This document shows, piece after piece, positions 21,154-31,511 of a stretch of DNA of 64,000 nucleotides (the stretch's first letter is position 1; every line of letters starts with the position of its first letter). The notes under the pieces are model-generated. The model did not search any database. It saw only the letters and a program-made list of their open reading frames with translations, and was not told where the DNA came from. The DNA is from Rusavskia elegans (taxonomy: Eukaryota; Ascomycota; Lecanoromycetes; Teloschistales; Teloschistaceae): assembly GCA_011316305.1 (NCBI GenBank), contig SAUG01000014.1:1-64000 (forward strand), given 5' to 3'. The position numbers and the translations under genes were made by a program.

Positions 21154-21546
21154 TCCTACTGCCTCAAAAGCTGCATTCCTCACTTTAATGGGCTATCTCC
21201 TCGATATCTCCTTACTGTTCAATTCATCCACTGATCGTCTAAGAGTTGATCTGTCCGCCATCAAACTCGACGTCGTTCCGGCACGCAGAATCACTGCGGG
21301 CATGCAATCGACCAGGGGCTCCGATCAGCTGAAACTTGTCTGGGCGGAAATCATCATTCAATTTGGACTAGACTTGTAATGTTTCAAGATCCTTGCACAA
21401 GCTTCAGTAACTTTGGGCTACAATCTTGCAGAATTCATCCAACCCCCGTGCCATCAGAGTATTAGGGTACAAAATCTCTCAGTCCCCAGCCCCTTTGTGC
21501 CATCACCATGTCAAAGAAAGCACTATTGGGGCCTCAAACCTGTCAT
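21154..21546. other. Intergenic, RIP island edge
   Basis: About 390 bp of normal composition between the Copia and the 3' end of a small secreted protein gene. No supported gene. The change from RIP-altered to normal sequence occurs inside the 3' LTR. Confidence 0.5.
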
Positions 21547-21898
21547 CTAATTGCACCAATCGCTCCTGCCGCTGCCGCCGTTATGGCATCCGCTACCACA
21601 GTATTTGCTGTACCCAATCCAGCCGCTACCGCCACACTGGAAGAGTGACTGCGAGACATGGTCTGGGTCGACGCCTTGTCCGTTCTTCTGCAGCTCGGCA
21701 ACGATCTCGTTGTAGTAGTTTCCTGGTACCAGGGCGTCAGCCTCAATGGATTCCGTGTACGGTCTTAATGCGACTTTGCTCACCTTTGTGGAGAAGGTTG
21801 TAGCCGCAATACTTGAGACCCTTCTCGCAGCTGCTAGCGGCGACGAGGCCAGTGAATGCGGATAGTCCAGCAGTGAAGATGAGGTGGAGCTTGACCAT
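21547..21898 (-). CDS. Small secreted cysteine-rich protein, effector candidate
   Basis: A 96-residue protein from two exons, 21898-21784 and 21722-21547, with a 61-nt intron (GTGAGC...CTGAC...CCAG, phase 1). Residues 1-21 form a signal peptide (MVKLHLIFTAGLSAFTGLVAA). The mature part has SSCEKGLKYCGYNLL, then GNYYNEIVAEL..NGQ, and ends with paired Cys in YCGSGCHNGGSGRSDWC; there are six Cys in all. This pattern belongs to a widespread family of fungal small secreted proteins of unknown function; members are often listed as effector candidates. A TATA element lies about 80 bp upstream of the ATG. The gene is only 0.4 kb from the Copia LTR. Role in host or microbe interaction is inference. Confidence 0.88.
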
Positions 21899-21977
21899 TG
21901 TGGCTCGTGTGGTCACGTTGAGGTTGGCTGTGAGAGGAAATAGGTTTTGACTGAGTGGTTTGGGTAGAAGCAGCGCA

Positions 21978-21986
21978 CCTTATAAA
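21978..21986 (-). promoter_or_regulatory. TATA element of the small secreted protein gene
   Basis: On the minus strand this reads TTTATAAGG, about 80 bp before the ATG at 21898. Distance and sequence fit a TATA box of a strongly regulated fungal gene. Confidence 0.5.
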
Positions 21987-23733
21987 GACTGAGATAGCAG
22001 AACAAGCTCCGAATCTTGACGATGACTATTTATACCCCAGGACCCTTAGCTGACATGTCGCTTCGGCTACCGCATGGACCAAACTCCACGAAGTTCGTTG
22101 AGACGGACACGTTGGAGAGCAGGAGGGATCGTGCATGCAAAGTAGCAGTGGTACTTGCGGTCAACCATTATGCACACCATGTACCGGAGAACAAACCAGA
22201 TTGTGTCAGGCGTAACAATCATTGCAGAAGAGTCATCATTCGCTTCGCATGGCTGCGACGAGTAGGTCAGAGGACCGCTCTTTTTGGCTTGTATATGCGG
22301 TCATGGGCAACCTGTCTCGTTCGGTCTTGTCGTAGGTAGGATTCATGGATAGCGGAGAGTGACAGCTGCGATATGCGATATGCGATATCACTGTAACACG
22401 CCTCAAGGTGCCATGCTGCACATCTTTCGGGCGTAGCTCCTTACGTTCGCTGCACGCTGTACGCCCCTATCCGCCTGTGACCAATGCCCCGAAAGTTGGA
22501 GGTCTTGGCGCTGATAATGGCTTCCTCTCTGTCGAATAGTAGGAAAAGACGGTAAAGCTTGAGCCCGAGGCGCGGGAAGTTCCGAAGGATTGTTGTGGCA
22601 TGATATCGAGATGACCAAACCATGATCCCAGGGCCCTTCCTCGCCGTTGAATAGGTTATGCAGGAGTTTGTCACCGACGTAGACTCGTCTGACGGGAGCA
22701 AGCGATTGCAGGAAAGTAGATACTCACTCTATTCGGTCGTGTTCATTCATTCTCCCTACCTGATATTTATCAACTGGGTGGTTCTATTGTTGGCCATGAT
22801 ACAGTTACACCAACACCGAGCTTGATATTGACGGGCGAATGGGCGATGTAGCTACATAAGAGAGTCGATGTGCGGACTGATCCACAGCGTGTTCAGAGGT
22901 TAGGTGAAGAAGCACTCCGCTCACGATTCTTTCGTAGTACAGCAAGTCTTGAGGCCAGGGACATCTTCTGGCAGCCACAGGAACGCCAGCGTTGTGTCTG
23001 TTATGTGGTGACTCTGTCGGAGGAGCATTACAGAGCTGCTGGCCATAGGAATACCCTTGTCCAAGACTCCTCTACGGTGCCAGCGCATCGAAGAAGTAGC
23101 AGAGAACAGGTCGAGGGGGTGCATGCATGTGACGTTATCCAAATAGGGCAGGACGCGCTACTGCAGAGCCAGGTCCAAACAGGCAGTCCGCTATGTTGTT
23201 GTTTTCGACTAAAAACAATCTGCAAAATCCCTTTAATATGAGCTGCAGTACCCAGAGAGTCCTTTCTGCAGCCCGATGGCTGTTCCTAATGTTACTACGC
23301 CATCGAAAGCAGCGATTTCCCGGGCATCAGACTCAGATTCAGAACCAGGGGTACCCTAGTCTACTCCGCGTCGCTTGCATTTCCTCACTTGCGGCCTTGA
23401 TATCGCGAGCGATTCCACCGCCCTTCAAGCCACTTCTCATGCAGTGAGAAATTTGGCATGCTAAGGTGTCGAGCCCATCGTATCCTATGAACAGCTGTCG
23501 GTCAAGGCCTGAAAAAGCGCAATGGATGGACACTTGTGCGCAAGAGCTGCCGAATGGCTTGCATCCCCACCTTGACATCGTTGACCAGTGGATGCATTCA
23601 CCGCTGCCAACGGAAAGACAATGGGCAGCGCGGTGTTCTCATAAGAAGACACTGCTCCTCCGGTGTACAATCAGATCCAACGTAAAGTAGCAACAATATA
23701 GCTCCCAGCTTATCAAGCTTGAATTCGAACATC
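21987..23733. other. Intergenic between the two secreted-protein genes
   Basis: About 1.75 kb with short open frames only, none with domain or coding character. A short direct repeat, GATATGC in three near-copies, lies near 22370-22390. No RNA gene was seen. Confidence 0.45.
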
Positions 23734-24395
23734 ATGCCTTCTCCGGCTGCCCTAGCGAAATTTGTCGTGGCCATCATGATTACTCCTTTCAACAAAGAGG
23801 TCACCGACACGCCTCTCAATCGAAAGGCTATCAACACGCCGTTGAATCAAGAGGTCATCAACAGTCCTCTCCATCAAGAAGCCATCCACACCCCTGTCGA
23901 TCAAGGCAGCGGAGACACCCTTGTCTACGGGACCAGACACACCCCTCTGAATACAGGCGGCATACAAATTGCTGGCAACTCGGGCATCTACATATGTGTC
24001 GATGGTGGCTTCACTGGATACTGTCGCTATTTCTCCAATCCCTTTGGCCAGTGTAGTAAGTTCACCCTCTCCCTATGCCAGGCAAGCGATGTCTTGTCAA
24101 TAGTCCATCAACGCTGACGCGTGTGTTACGAAAGCGAACCTGGATGGAGACCTGGCCCATAAAGTCAGCGCGGCCGGCCCGGACAAGGGGAGTTGGTGTA
24201 CCCTTTATGCGTAAGTCAAGATCTGTCTCCAAGCTTTCCCAGGACTTGGTGAACGGCTTCGGCGGAGTTCTGATCATGAATAGTGGTTGGGGCTGTACTG
24301 GCAAAGAGTATCAGCTGCACTGGCCTGGCGAATCACACCTTGGCGACAGGGGATTCGGAGACACAGCTGTATCTTTCAATTGCGCTGCGGAATGA
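23734..24395 (+). CDS. Small secreted protein with 9-residue repeats, effector candidate
   Basis: Three exons, 23734-24055, 24135-24210 and 24284-24395, with introns of 79 and 73 nt (both GTAAGT, with CTGAC or CTGAT before the acceptor), give 169 residues. The N-terminus MPSPAALAKFVVAIM is a weak secretion signal. Residues about 18-62 are five copies of a nine-residue unit of the form PLNxxxIxT. The C-terminal part reads GIYICVDGGFTGYC, NPFGQC, KVSAAGPDKGSWCTLY, GWGCTGKEY and SFNC, a pattern familiar from secreted fungal proteins with a crystallin-like fold; that family match is from memory. Splicing restores FGQC-TNL and CTLY-AGWGC. The start was taken at the first ATG in frame; a TTG lies 15 nt upstream. 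Function is unknown. Confidence 0.78.
23785..23919 (+). repeat. Five 27-bp in-frame tandem repeats
   Basis: The units encode PFNKEVTDT, PLNRKAINT, PLNQEVINS, PLHQEAIHT and PVDQGSGDT. They are diverged from each other, so the array is old and not a simple microsatellite. Confidence 0.8.
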
Positions 24396-25788
24396 GCGGA
24401 CCGAGGTTATCGTCATGGATAGCTCCAACAGTACGGGATTTTGTCACCAAAATCATGGATTTGCTTTGTTTCTGAAAGAATTATTCTGACTTGGCTTCGT
24501 TCGCTCCAAACCTAACGAATCATCGTGTCTAGTCAAGGGAAGACACTTAATTCCAGTTTCATTGCGTCTGCTCCTAATTCTGAACTGCTGTATTCTCCTC
24601 ACGCTTTGCCCAATCCGAGAAAAGCCATGGTATGCTTCATTATACCACTGGGAATCATTACTCAATCAGGCCAGGTTCCCGAGTGACCGTATTTCCCGTT
24701 ATCCCATACCCACGTGACTCAAGATCTTCTCCTGCGAAATAACACATGCAATTTATATCGAGTCGGAAGCACGCATGCCGTTATTCTATATTTGCCTTGG
24801 ACTTCCCACATTGCACACTCTCTCCAAGGCTCATAAATGCGTTCTCATCTTCCTACCTATGGCCATCTTGCTTGAACCACCTCAATCTCACCACGCCAGA
24901 ACTCGCCATATCAGGTAAGCTGAATAAGATTCGACTATTTCTATTTTCAATACGAACAGGAGGTTCCACGCGCTCGTCGAGTTTCGACTCGCTTGACCGC
25001 TGGTCTGTCAGATCCTTTGGAAGCAAGGTCGGCTTCTTGGCTCACCTCGAGATCACACTGGGCGAAGGGACTAAGAGTTTTCCGAGATAAGATAAGGCTG
25101 GCGTGCCGATAGGGCTGATGTACTCCGTAAGGTAGCTATCAACCAGCAATGCCACCAGGGGGTGTCGTAAATCATGAAACACCTAGCCGCAAACGATCGT
25201 TGCCTAGGCAGCGGCCTCTAGGCTTCAATCTGCAGATCCTCTCACTCAAGGGTTGCAGTAGATGACTGTCAATATTCTTCAAACCGCTCAGCAGTCGGTA
25301 CCTCGAAATGGACTATCGTTCCAGCGATTGTTGAGCTGTCGCAAGCGTACATTCATTAGATCGAGTAGCTTACCATGGGTAGTGATAGAGAACGGTACTC
25401 GGCTCCTAGGGGCTTGCTCCCATATGGCGATAGTTTTCTGACACGACGAGGTCATGTTCGTTGCGTGGCGGAGCAGTGTAAGGCACTTTATCTTTTCCGA
25501 TCGAGCCAACCAACAATCACTTCGCGCAGCCCGCCATTCATTCTTCGAGTGAAATACATAGCCATGTCTCGGCTTTTATACTTCATTGGCCTTCTGCCCA
25601 TTTGTAGCTCATCCGGATCGTATGTCTGAAGACTTTAACCATCTTCCCACCTCTCGTTTCTTAGCACAGACTTTTTCACTCAACGTTATCAATTGATTAC
25701 TGGGGGTATCGCTCTACCCAGGATATCATTTCGCTGAATCCCACATATCCATTGCGATCAAACACAAGGACGATACGCTTCGATAAAC
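24396..25788. other. Intergenic, no supported gene
   Basis: About 1.4 kb without a convincing frame. It includes the upstream region of the small membrane protein at 25789. Confidence 0.45.
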
Positions 25789-26013
25789 ATGCCTGGTGGT
25801 GGTCGTGGTGGCTCCGCTGGCGGCACCGGCGACAGCTCCTCGCAACTCTCCCCCCAAACACTCAAGGTCATTATTCCCGTCATCCTTGTTAGCGTCGGCG
25901 TCATTCTATCTATTGTCTTGTTCATTGCAGTCAAAAGGATCCGAAAGAGACACCCAGACTGGAAACCCTATGGAGATCAGACAATAGAATCACAGACAGA
26001 AGCACGAGCTTGA
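25789..26013 (+). CDS. Small single-pass membrane protein
   Basis: A 74-residue open frame starts at an ATG with context AAACATGCC. A Gly/Ser-rich N-terminus (MPGGGRGGSAGGTG) precedes one hydrophobic helix at about residues 27-48 (VIIPVILVSVGVILSIVLFIAV), then a basic KRIRKRH flank and a short polar tail. The positive flank suggests an N-out, C-in topology. No family is recognised. The next gene downstream also encodes a small membrane protein of unknown role, 0.5 kb away on the same strand. Confidence 0.6.
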   Translation: MPGGGRGGSAGGTGDSSSQLSPQTLKVIIPVILVSVGVILSIVLFIAVKRIRKRHPDWKPYGDQTIESQTEARA

Positions 26014-26525
26014 TGGGTCGAGCCCTCACCCAAGTTTAGCAGTACAGCACTGTCCTGCACCAAATGTCCTACTAGAATACGTGTTCCCTGTACCTGTTAG
26101 GTTACGTCAGGAACCAATCTGATAAGGGGCATACACCAGCCGGTACCACTATGGAGGATACCGTTCTGCCGAATGCTCGGATATTTTGTCGTTGACACAA
26201 CGAAGCAAATGGACCAATGTAAGACTCAAGAAATATGCTAGCACACGACGGGATAGATAAGTATAGGAAGGAGCATCTTTGGAAGCTGCTCCATTTGCGA
26301 CTTATAAACCATCGCGACTGCCAATCCATTATAACCTCGCTATCCAGCAGAGACCCCCGAGTAGGGCACTCAGTCAACTTTACAGCAAATAATCGCTCCG
26401 TTACAGTTACAACGAACCCCATTTCTGCGCATCCCATAGCGGTCATCGTGCTATCAATCACACTTTATCATTGCACTTCAAGCATCTTTGTATTCCAGCA
26501 TTTTTCGTCCAGATCAAAAGCAAAG
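26014..26525. other. Intergenic or 5' leader
   Basis: The downstream reading frame is open from 26235, but the part before 26526 lacks protein-like character, so I treat it as leader. Nothing else was seen. Confidence 0.4.
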
Positions 26526-27173
26526 ATGCCTTCCGTCACCACAGCAATCAACCATGATAACAAGTCCATAATACCTCCTCACGAACCAGATCCCCGCTGG
26601 CTTGACCCCGTACTGATACTTATCATCTCCCCGTTCATAATTTACTTGGGCTTCAAGCTTTGGCCCATGGTCAAGATGGCATTCAACTTGGCACTCTGCT
26701 GGCTGAAGAGAAAATGGCGCCGCATCGACTCCTCACTGAAATTGACGGACCGTTGGCGATCCATCAAAATCTCATTCAGAACGTTTTGGCCGTGGCTCAC
26801 CTCCTCACTGATTTCATTCAACAACTATCGGCGCAACCGCGGCTATCATAGTCCACCAAATCCCTCATGGATGGACAACGAGCATGAGCTTCAGTCTTTG
26901 AGCGACTACATGGACGGGGCGGCAGAGGGAAACTTAAGAATTTCCGGCGAAACAGCGGTGCCCACAGAGCCATTGGAGCGAGGAGTAGATGTACGGGGAT
27001 CACAGTCGGCACCTGGGAGTATGGACATCACATCGATTCCTCCTGTGACTGAGGAAATCAGAAGAGAATTGTCGGCTGAAGCGAGGGAGAATGTCGACAT
27101 TGCGAATAAAGGAGTTATCAGCGCAACGGATCGCCATCGGCCTGGGTATGAGCCACAAGCGAGCGAGTGTTAG
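26526..27173 (+). CDS. Hypothetical membrane-anchored protein
   Basis: A 215-residue frame starts at MPSVTTAINHD. One hydrophobic segment (VLILIISPFIIYLGFKLWPMV, residues about 33-53) is followed by a stretch rich in Trp, Lys and Arg (KRKWRRIDSSL...FWPWLTSSL) and an acidic to neutral tail. The open frame extends upstream to 26235, but the ATG at 26526 (AAAGATGCC) better matches a gene start. The C-terminus RPGYEPQASEC lies in a sequence that is duplicated just downstream. No family is recognised. Confidence 0.5.
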   Translation: MPSVTTAINHDNKSIIPPHEPDPRWLDPVLILIISPFIIYLGFKLWPMVKMAFNLALCWLKRKWRRIDSSLKLTDRWRSIKISFRTFWPWLTSSLISFNNYRRNRGYHSPPNPSWMDNEHELQSLSDYMDGAAEGNLRISGETAVPTEPLERGVDVRGSQSAPGSMDITSIPPVTEEIRRELSAEARENVDIANKGVISATDRHRPGYEPQASEC

Positions 27174-27520
27174 GGTAGGGGCAGCTCTTGTTCAGAAGTC
27201 TGGTTGTCGATTGCCTGTATTCGGGCTATGGGTTTTCCGGCAGGTTGAGGACGTTCGGAGAGGTGTATGGGTTTCTTTTATCGTTCAATTGAGGGTGGCT
27301 AGCGCAGGAGGAGTCAGTCCGGGCAGGAGATCTCCATTGGCCTAGGTACGAGCCACAAGCAAGCGAACATTGGGATCGGGGAACTTCGGTGGTCTTTTAT
27401 CATGACTTCACATGTTCAAAAGTCTGGGTGTTATCCGTTTTTCATTCACGGACGAGGTTTCCTTGCAGGGTTGAAACAGTCAGAGAGGTGTATGGGTTCC
27501 TCTTATCGTCAATCCAGCAG
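27137..27520 (+). repeat. Diverged tandem duplication at a gene 3' end
   Basis: Unit 1 (about 27137-27300) and unit 2 (about 27340-27520) share, in the same order, GAGCCACAAGC.AGCGA, TTCA(G/A)AAGTCTGG and AGAGAGGTGTATGGGTT-like blocks. The left end of unit 1 encodes the last residues of the 26526 gene, so the copy carries a stray C-terminus. Confidence 0.65.
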
Positions 27521-27795
27521 CAAAATTTCGTAGATGCGATCGCCTATCGCTCAAACTCATCACCAAAGGAATAAAACCTATTTTGATATATGACGGTAGC
27601 GATAGTGCATACGCTACATCCACAATCATCTCCTCCAAAACCATCCTCCAAAGAATCGAAACACCGAACATCTTCAAAAAGGTCTGAACGTCACCTCCGA
27701 AATCCTCCTCCAGAGAATCGAAAGTACTATTCCCCCCTGCCCCCCAATCCTCAGTCCACCACCACAAAATCAAGCCACCATTGCAATCCAGCCCC

Positions 27796-28744
27796 CTAAC
27801 CATCAAACGGCTCCGCTGGCTCCGCATCAATCTTCACATTACAATACCCCGGCACCCAATCACAGAGCAAGTTATACCTCTCCGTATAAACCTGCTTCGT
27901 GAACGTCCCATTCGCCGCCGTGGTCAAGAAACTCGTCAAATTAGTCTCCACATGCCTAAGTGTGTCGGCCAAACGCATCTGCAGCAGGACGGGAAGCAGC
28001 ATGTCTGGCTTCCCGGAGTTGATTTTGTCGCCGAGAGTGTACGAGTTGGATCGGAAGGTCTTGAGGACGGCGCGGAGGGCGTCGTTTTGGGGGTCTGATG
28101 GGGCGCGGGTGATGAGGTTTTTGAGGACGAGGTCGATGGAGACGGTGTTGTCGATCGTTCTTGGCGGCGAGGGATTCGTCGACGCTTTGGGGTTTGCTGG
28201 CGTTGTGGATGACGCAGGGGTTTATGGCGTCAACTTGTTTGATGGCGTTGGACCAGCCAGAGAAGAATTTGTTGATGGCTGGGTGTTGTTAGAATTTTGT
28301 CAACCCTTCCTTCTGTGTCGTTCGGGTGGATGTTTAGGGGTAAAAAGGTTACTTACACCAGGAGTTATAGGATCCGTAGTACCATTGGGGTGAAAGAAAG
28401 TGTTGTCTCGGGTTTAATTGTTGGCATTGTTCGGAGTCGATGGCGGTGCAGTTTTGAGGTCCATTTCCTGGTTTGGCGAAGACGTTGAAGCAGGTGGACC
28501 AGTATAAAGTTTTGCACTGAGCAGGGAAGTTTTTCTGATGCCATTTCTCCATGTAGTCGTCGACTTTGAGCTCGTTCCACCATTTGGGACTGGTGCCAAT
28601 CTTGGGGTCAGTGCATTTCAATGGTGCCGAAGGAGTGGATGGGCTTCCTTGGCCGACCAGGATTGTATTCTCGACTGGCGCAGCTATGGACGAAGTAACA
28701 AGAGATGCTGCCACGAAGGCAATGAGGTTGGTGGAGAAATGCAT
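27796..28744 (-). CDS. Secreted protein of unknown function, frameshifted
   Basis: Exon 1 is 28744-28357 and exon 2 starts at 28278 after a 78-nt intron (GTAAGT...CCCAG, phase 1). The N-terminus MHFSTNLIAFVAASLVTSSIAA is a signal peptide. Exon 1 has Cys-containing motifs (LKCTDP, CKTLYWSTCFNVF, QNCTAIDSEQC) and WYYGSYNSW; exon 2 goes on SINKFFSGWSNAIKQVD. Near 28152-28158 the frame must shift by one base: SVDESLAAKN lies in one frame and IDNTVSIDLVLKNL in the next, continuing to LLCDWVPGYCNVKID and the stop at 27796. No intron explains the shift. The pattern resembles fungal secreted proteins of unknown role. It is either a recent pseudogene or an assembly indel. Confidence 0.65.
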
Positions 28745-30683
28745 GATGATGTTGGCAAAGCTCGAAGGGTGGGTGAATCCTGAAGGTAGATGTCCAAGTC
28801 TCTGCAAGATGAGTTGATTGAAGAGGATGCAGAATGAAGGTTTGTCCGGAGGAAGGAGGACCTCTTTATACCTGATCACAGTCATGTCTTCACCGCTATG
28901 GCAGCATCTCTTCGGCGATGTAGATGGAAGCTTGCCTTGTTTTCCATAGCATCGTCACACCATAGTGGCCGGCGTCATGTAGAGACACCGATGGACCAAA
29001 AGCCGACCTATCGGCGTAGAATTTGTAAGTCCACAGTCACCGGCGAGCCAGACCATCTGTGTACAAGACGGGTCGCCAGATGTTGGTCGTAAGAGCCAAA
29101 TTCAAAGTTTAGTCCTTATTTTCCGAGAACAGGTTCTGACCTAGCAAAGCGGCGTCTTGGTACTTCTCTGTAAAGGTCTCTTTTTAGCTCTGACGATGAG
29201 ATATTCCCCACTTTCCGCTTCTTTTAGAGCTCCTAAGTCAATGTATTGGCGCAAGTGGGCAAAGTGACGCCAAACGTATGGCAGCTTATGGGTTCCGAAC
29301 GGGATATTTAGGGTTGCGTTATCAGCTCCTTCAGGCCAGCTGACTGGGCCATCGAGGCCTTAGGAAGTGTCAGTTGAGGGGGAAACAAGCGCGCCTCACG
29401 ATGTAGCCTCCAGCGGGATCGCACAGAAAGACCACCAACAGTTAGGGTCAGAGGCAGAGAGCGGGATGTCCATAACAAGAGCAAGCCAAAGAAATATGAT
29501 CGATAGGTCGAAAGCATCTGGGCCGTCCATGACAGAGAGGGGCGTGACTTGATAGATTGCTCTACTACCTTACCTTCGGTAGACATCAGGTCCAATGGAG
29601 GAACGGGTACCTGCAGCAAACGGGAACGGGTTCGGAAAGACGGCTTATTGGTGCTTTTGTCAATTCACTTGCAGCAAAGTCGATGTGTCCTGAAATAGCC
29701 ATGCGCTTAGAGCGCTTCTATTCCATATAGAGCCGCAGCATGGACATTGCTCGATGAACACACCAGTAGGTGAACCATTGACGTATTCGCCCGGGCCGCC
29801 TTATACGTCAAGCTTGTTAGCGAAAGTCCCTCTTTATGCTAAATGCTTCGCGGGCATGTGAGGCACGGCACTGAGCGTGTGGATAAAGGCGATATTAGAG
29901 GGTGACGATGGTCGACCGTGGATCCGAGGCCGATCGAGAAGCGCATTTCAATTCGGCACGGCTTCTGTAGATGTGACGATAATGCTTCTTAGGCATGCTT
30001 ATCATAAAAGCAGTGACGACCCTACAGCGTGGTGTAGGTGGAGTGGGTGATTTCCGCCCACAGGAGGGTTTCCCGCCCATGCTTGATGGTATCCATCTCA
30101 ACTCAAGGCCCTTACGCTCAATGGTAAGAGCGATGCCGCCTAGAGCGAGGTTGGACGTCACACTTCCTGCTCATCTCGAAGGCCGACCAGCGGCTATGGG
30201 TGGTGCAAGAACGTGAATTGGAGGGGTTGGGGTCTTGTCGAAGCCAATTCCCCAACTTGTTCGGTTGACGTAGATCCTCAAGTTAGACATCGGTAGTGTA
30301 GATCCGAGGGCTTGAGAACTTCACATATAGTCGCATCGCCTGCGTTATGTCATAATCGATGAGATTGGTCCAGAGTCATCCAGGACAATGTTGAGCTGGC
30401 TGACGTTCGTTCTTGATGACGACTCACACCCATGACGTGTGCTGGCCATCCAATTACTGATAGGTGCAACGGGCTCATGACTTGTCAGAGCCGCGGCCGC
30501 TTTGTTCGTAGGACACCGTGACAGCTCGGTTTCGCGAAACTGGTATCCGGCTCCTTGACTGGTAGACAGTCATCCATCCAATCGTCGAGGGATTAGTACT
30601 GTCCATCAGGGCCAAGGACTCACTGGAACGCGATCTGGGTCAATCAGTGCCACGTTCGGCCTCCATGATTCTTCGTCCCTTTC
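28745..30683. other. Intergenic, no supported gene
   Basis: Almost 2 kb of normal composition with short frames only. No RNA gene or repeat was recognised. Confidence 0.45.
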
Positions 30684-31511
30684 TCATCGCATCACGGGTG
30701 GTCTTCCTTCCTGATTCCATTTGACCCTTGTCCGAACCCATTCGACCGCTTCTCGCACTCCTTCGCCTCGTAAAGCACTAATCGGCAGCACCCTGGAATC
30801 TCGTACCGCTCCACCCTTCTCCCCCTCGAAGACCCTCCTCACCAAACCTTCTTTGATCTTAACCGTCTCCACACAATCTTCCCGATCTTGCTTGTTTGCG
30901 AGCACCAAGATTGGGACTCCGACCATGTCCTCTTGCGAGATAACCGACTCAAGAACAAGGCGGCATTCATCCAGTCTCCCTAGGTCCGACGCGTTCGCAG
31001 CACCGTCGGAATTCTTCGTTCTGTCGTTCTCATCTTGCTTGTGGGCATTAAGCGCTGCAACACCGGAGCCCAGATCCTCCCAATCTGAGCCGTCACCCAG
31101 ATCTGTAGAGTCCACCACAAAGATGACTGCGTGCGCGCTTGCGTAGTAGCTTTTCCAAAGATTCCGTAAACTCAATTGACCCCCGACGTCCCATATCTTC
31201 AGATACATATCTGGCAACTCGATGGTCGAGACATTTTGACCAACGGTGGGAACGGTCTTCTGGGCGATTGTAGGGCCGTTCGGGGACGTATTGTAGAGGG
31301 TTTTGATGGCCGAGAGGAGGGTAGTTTTGCCGGCATTATCCAGTCCGAGGAGGAGTAGAGAGTATTCTAGCAATTATATACAAGTCAACCGAAGCCCATA
31401 TCTCCGACCACGAGGTGCTGTAACTCTGTATAGGAGAGGTCGGGGAGAAGCAATCTGCTCACCTTCTTTACTTGTTGCATAGAGATAGAGTGACTTTGCT
31501 AGATGATACAT
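30684..31511 (-). CDS. ARL3: Arf-related small GTPase, ARL3/ARFRP1 type
   Basis: Exon 1 (31511-31463) encodes MYHLAKSLYLYATSKE; exon 2 (31366-30684) follows a 96-nt intron (GTGAGC...GCTAG, phase 1). The protein has 243 residues. G-protein motifs are GLDNAGKTTLL (P-loop), WDVGGQ (switch II), NKQD and ISAL. As in yeast Arl3p and animal ARFRP1, Gly2 is absent, so N-myristoylation is not expected; members of this group are N-acetylated and act at the trans-Golgi in vesicle trafficking and recruitment of Arl1. An insert of about 40 polar residues (DGSDWED...ASDLGR) between switch II and NKQD makes it longer than typical members. Confidence 0.9.

Noticed and set aside
28349..28885. Longer start for the secreted protein at 28744
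   Set aside because: The open frame reaches 28885, but the added residues precede and would bury a clear signal peptide.
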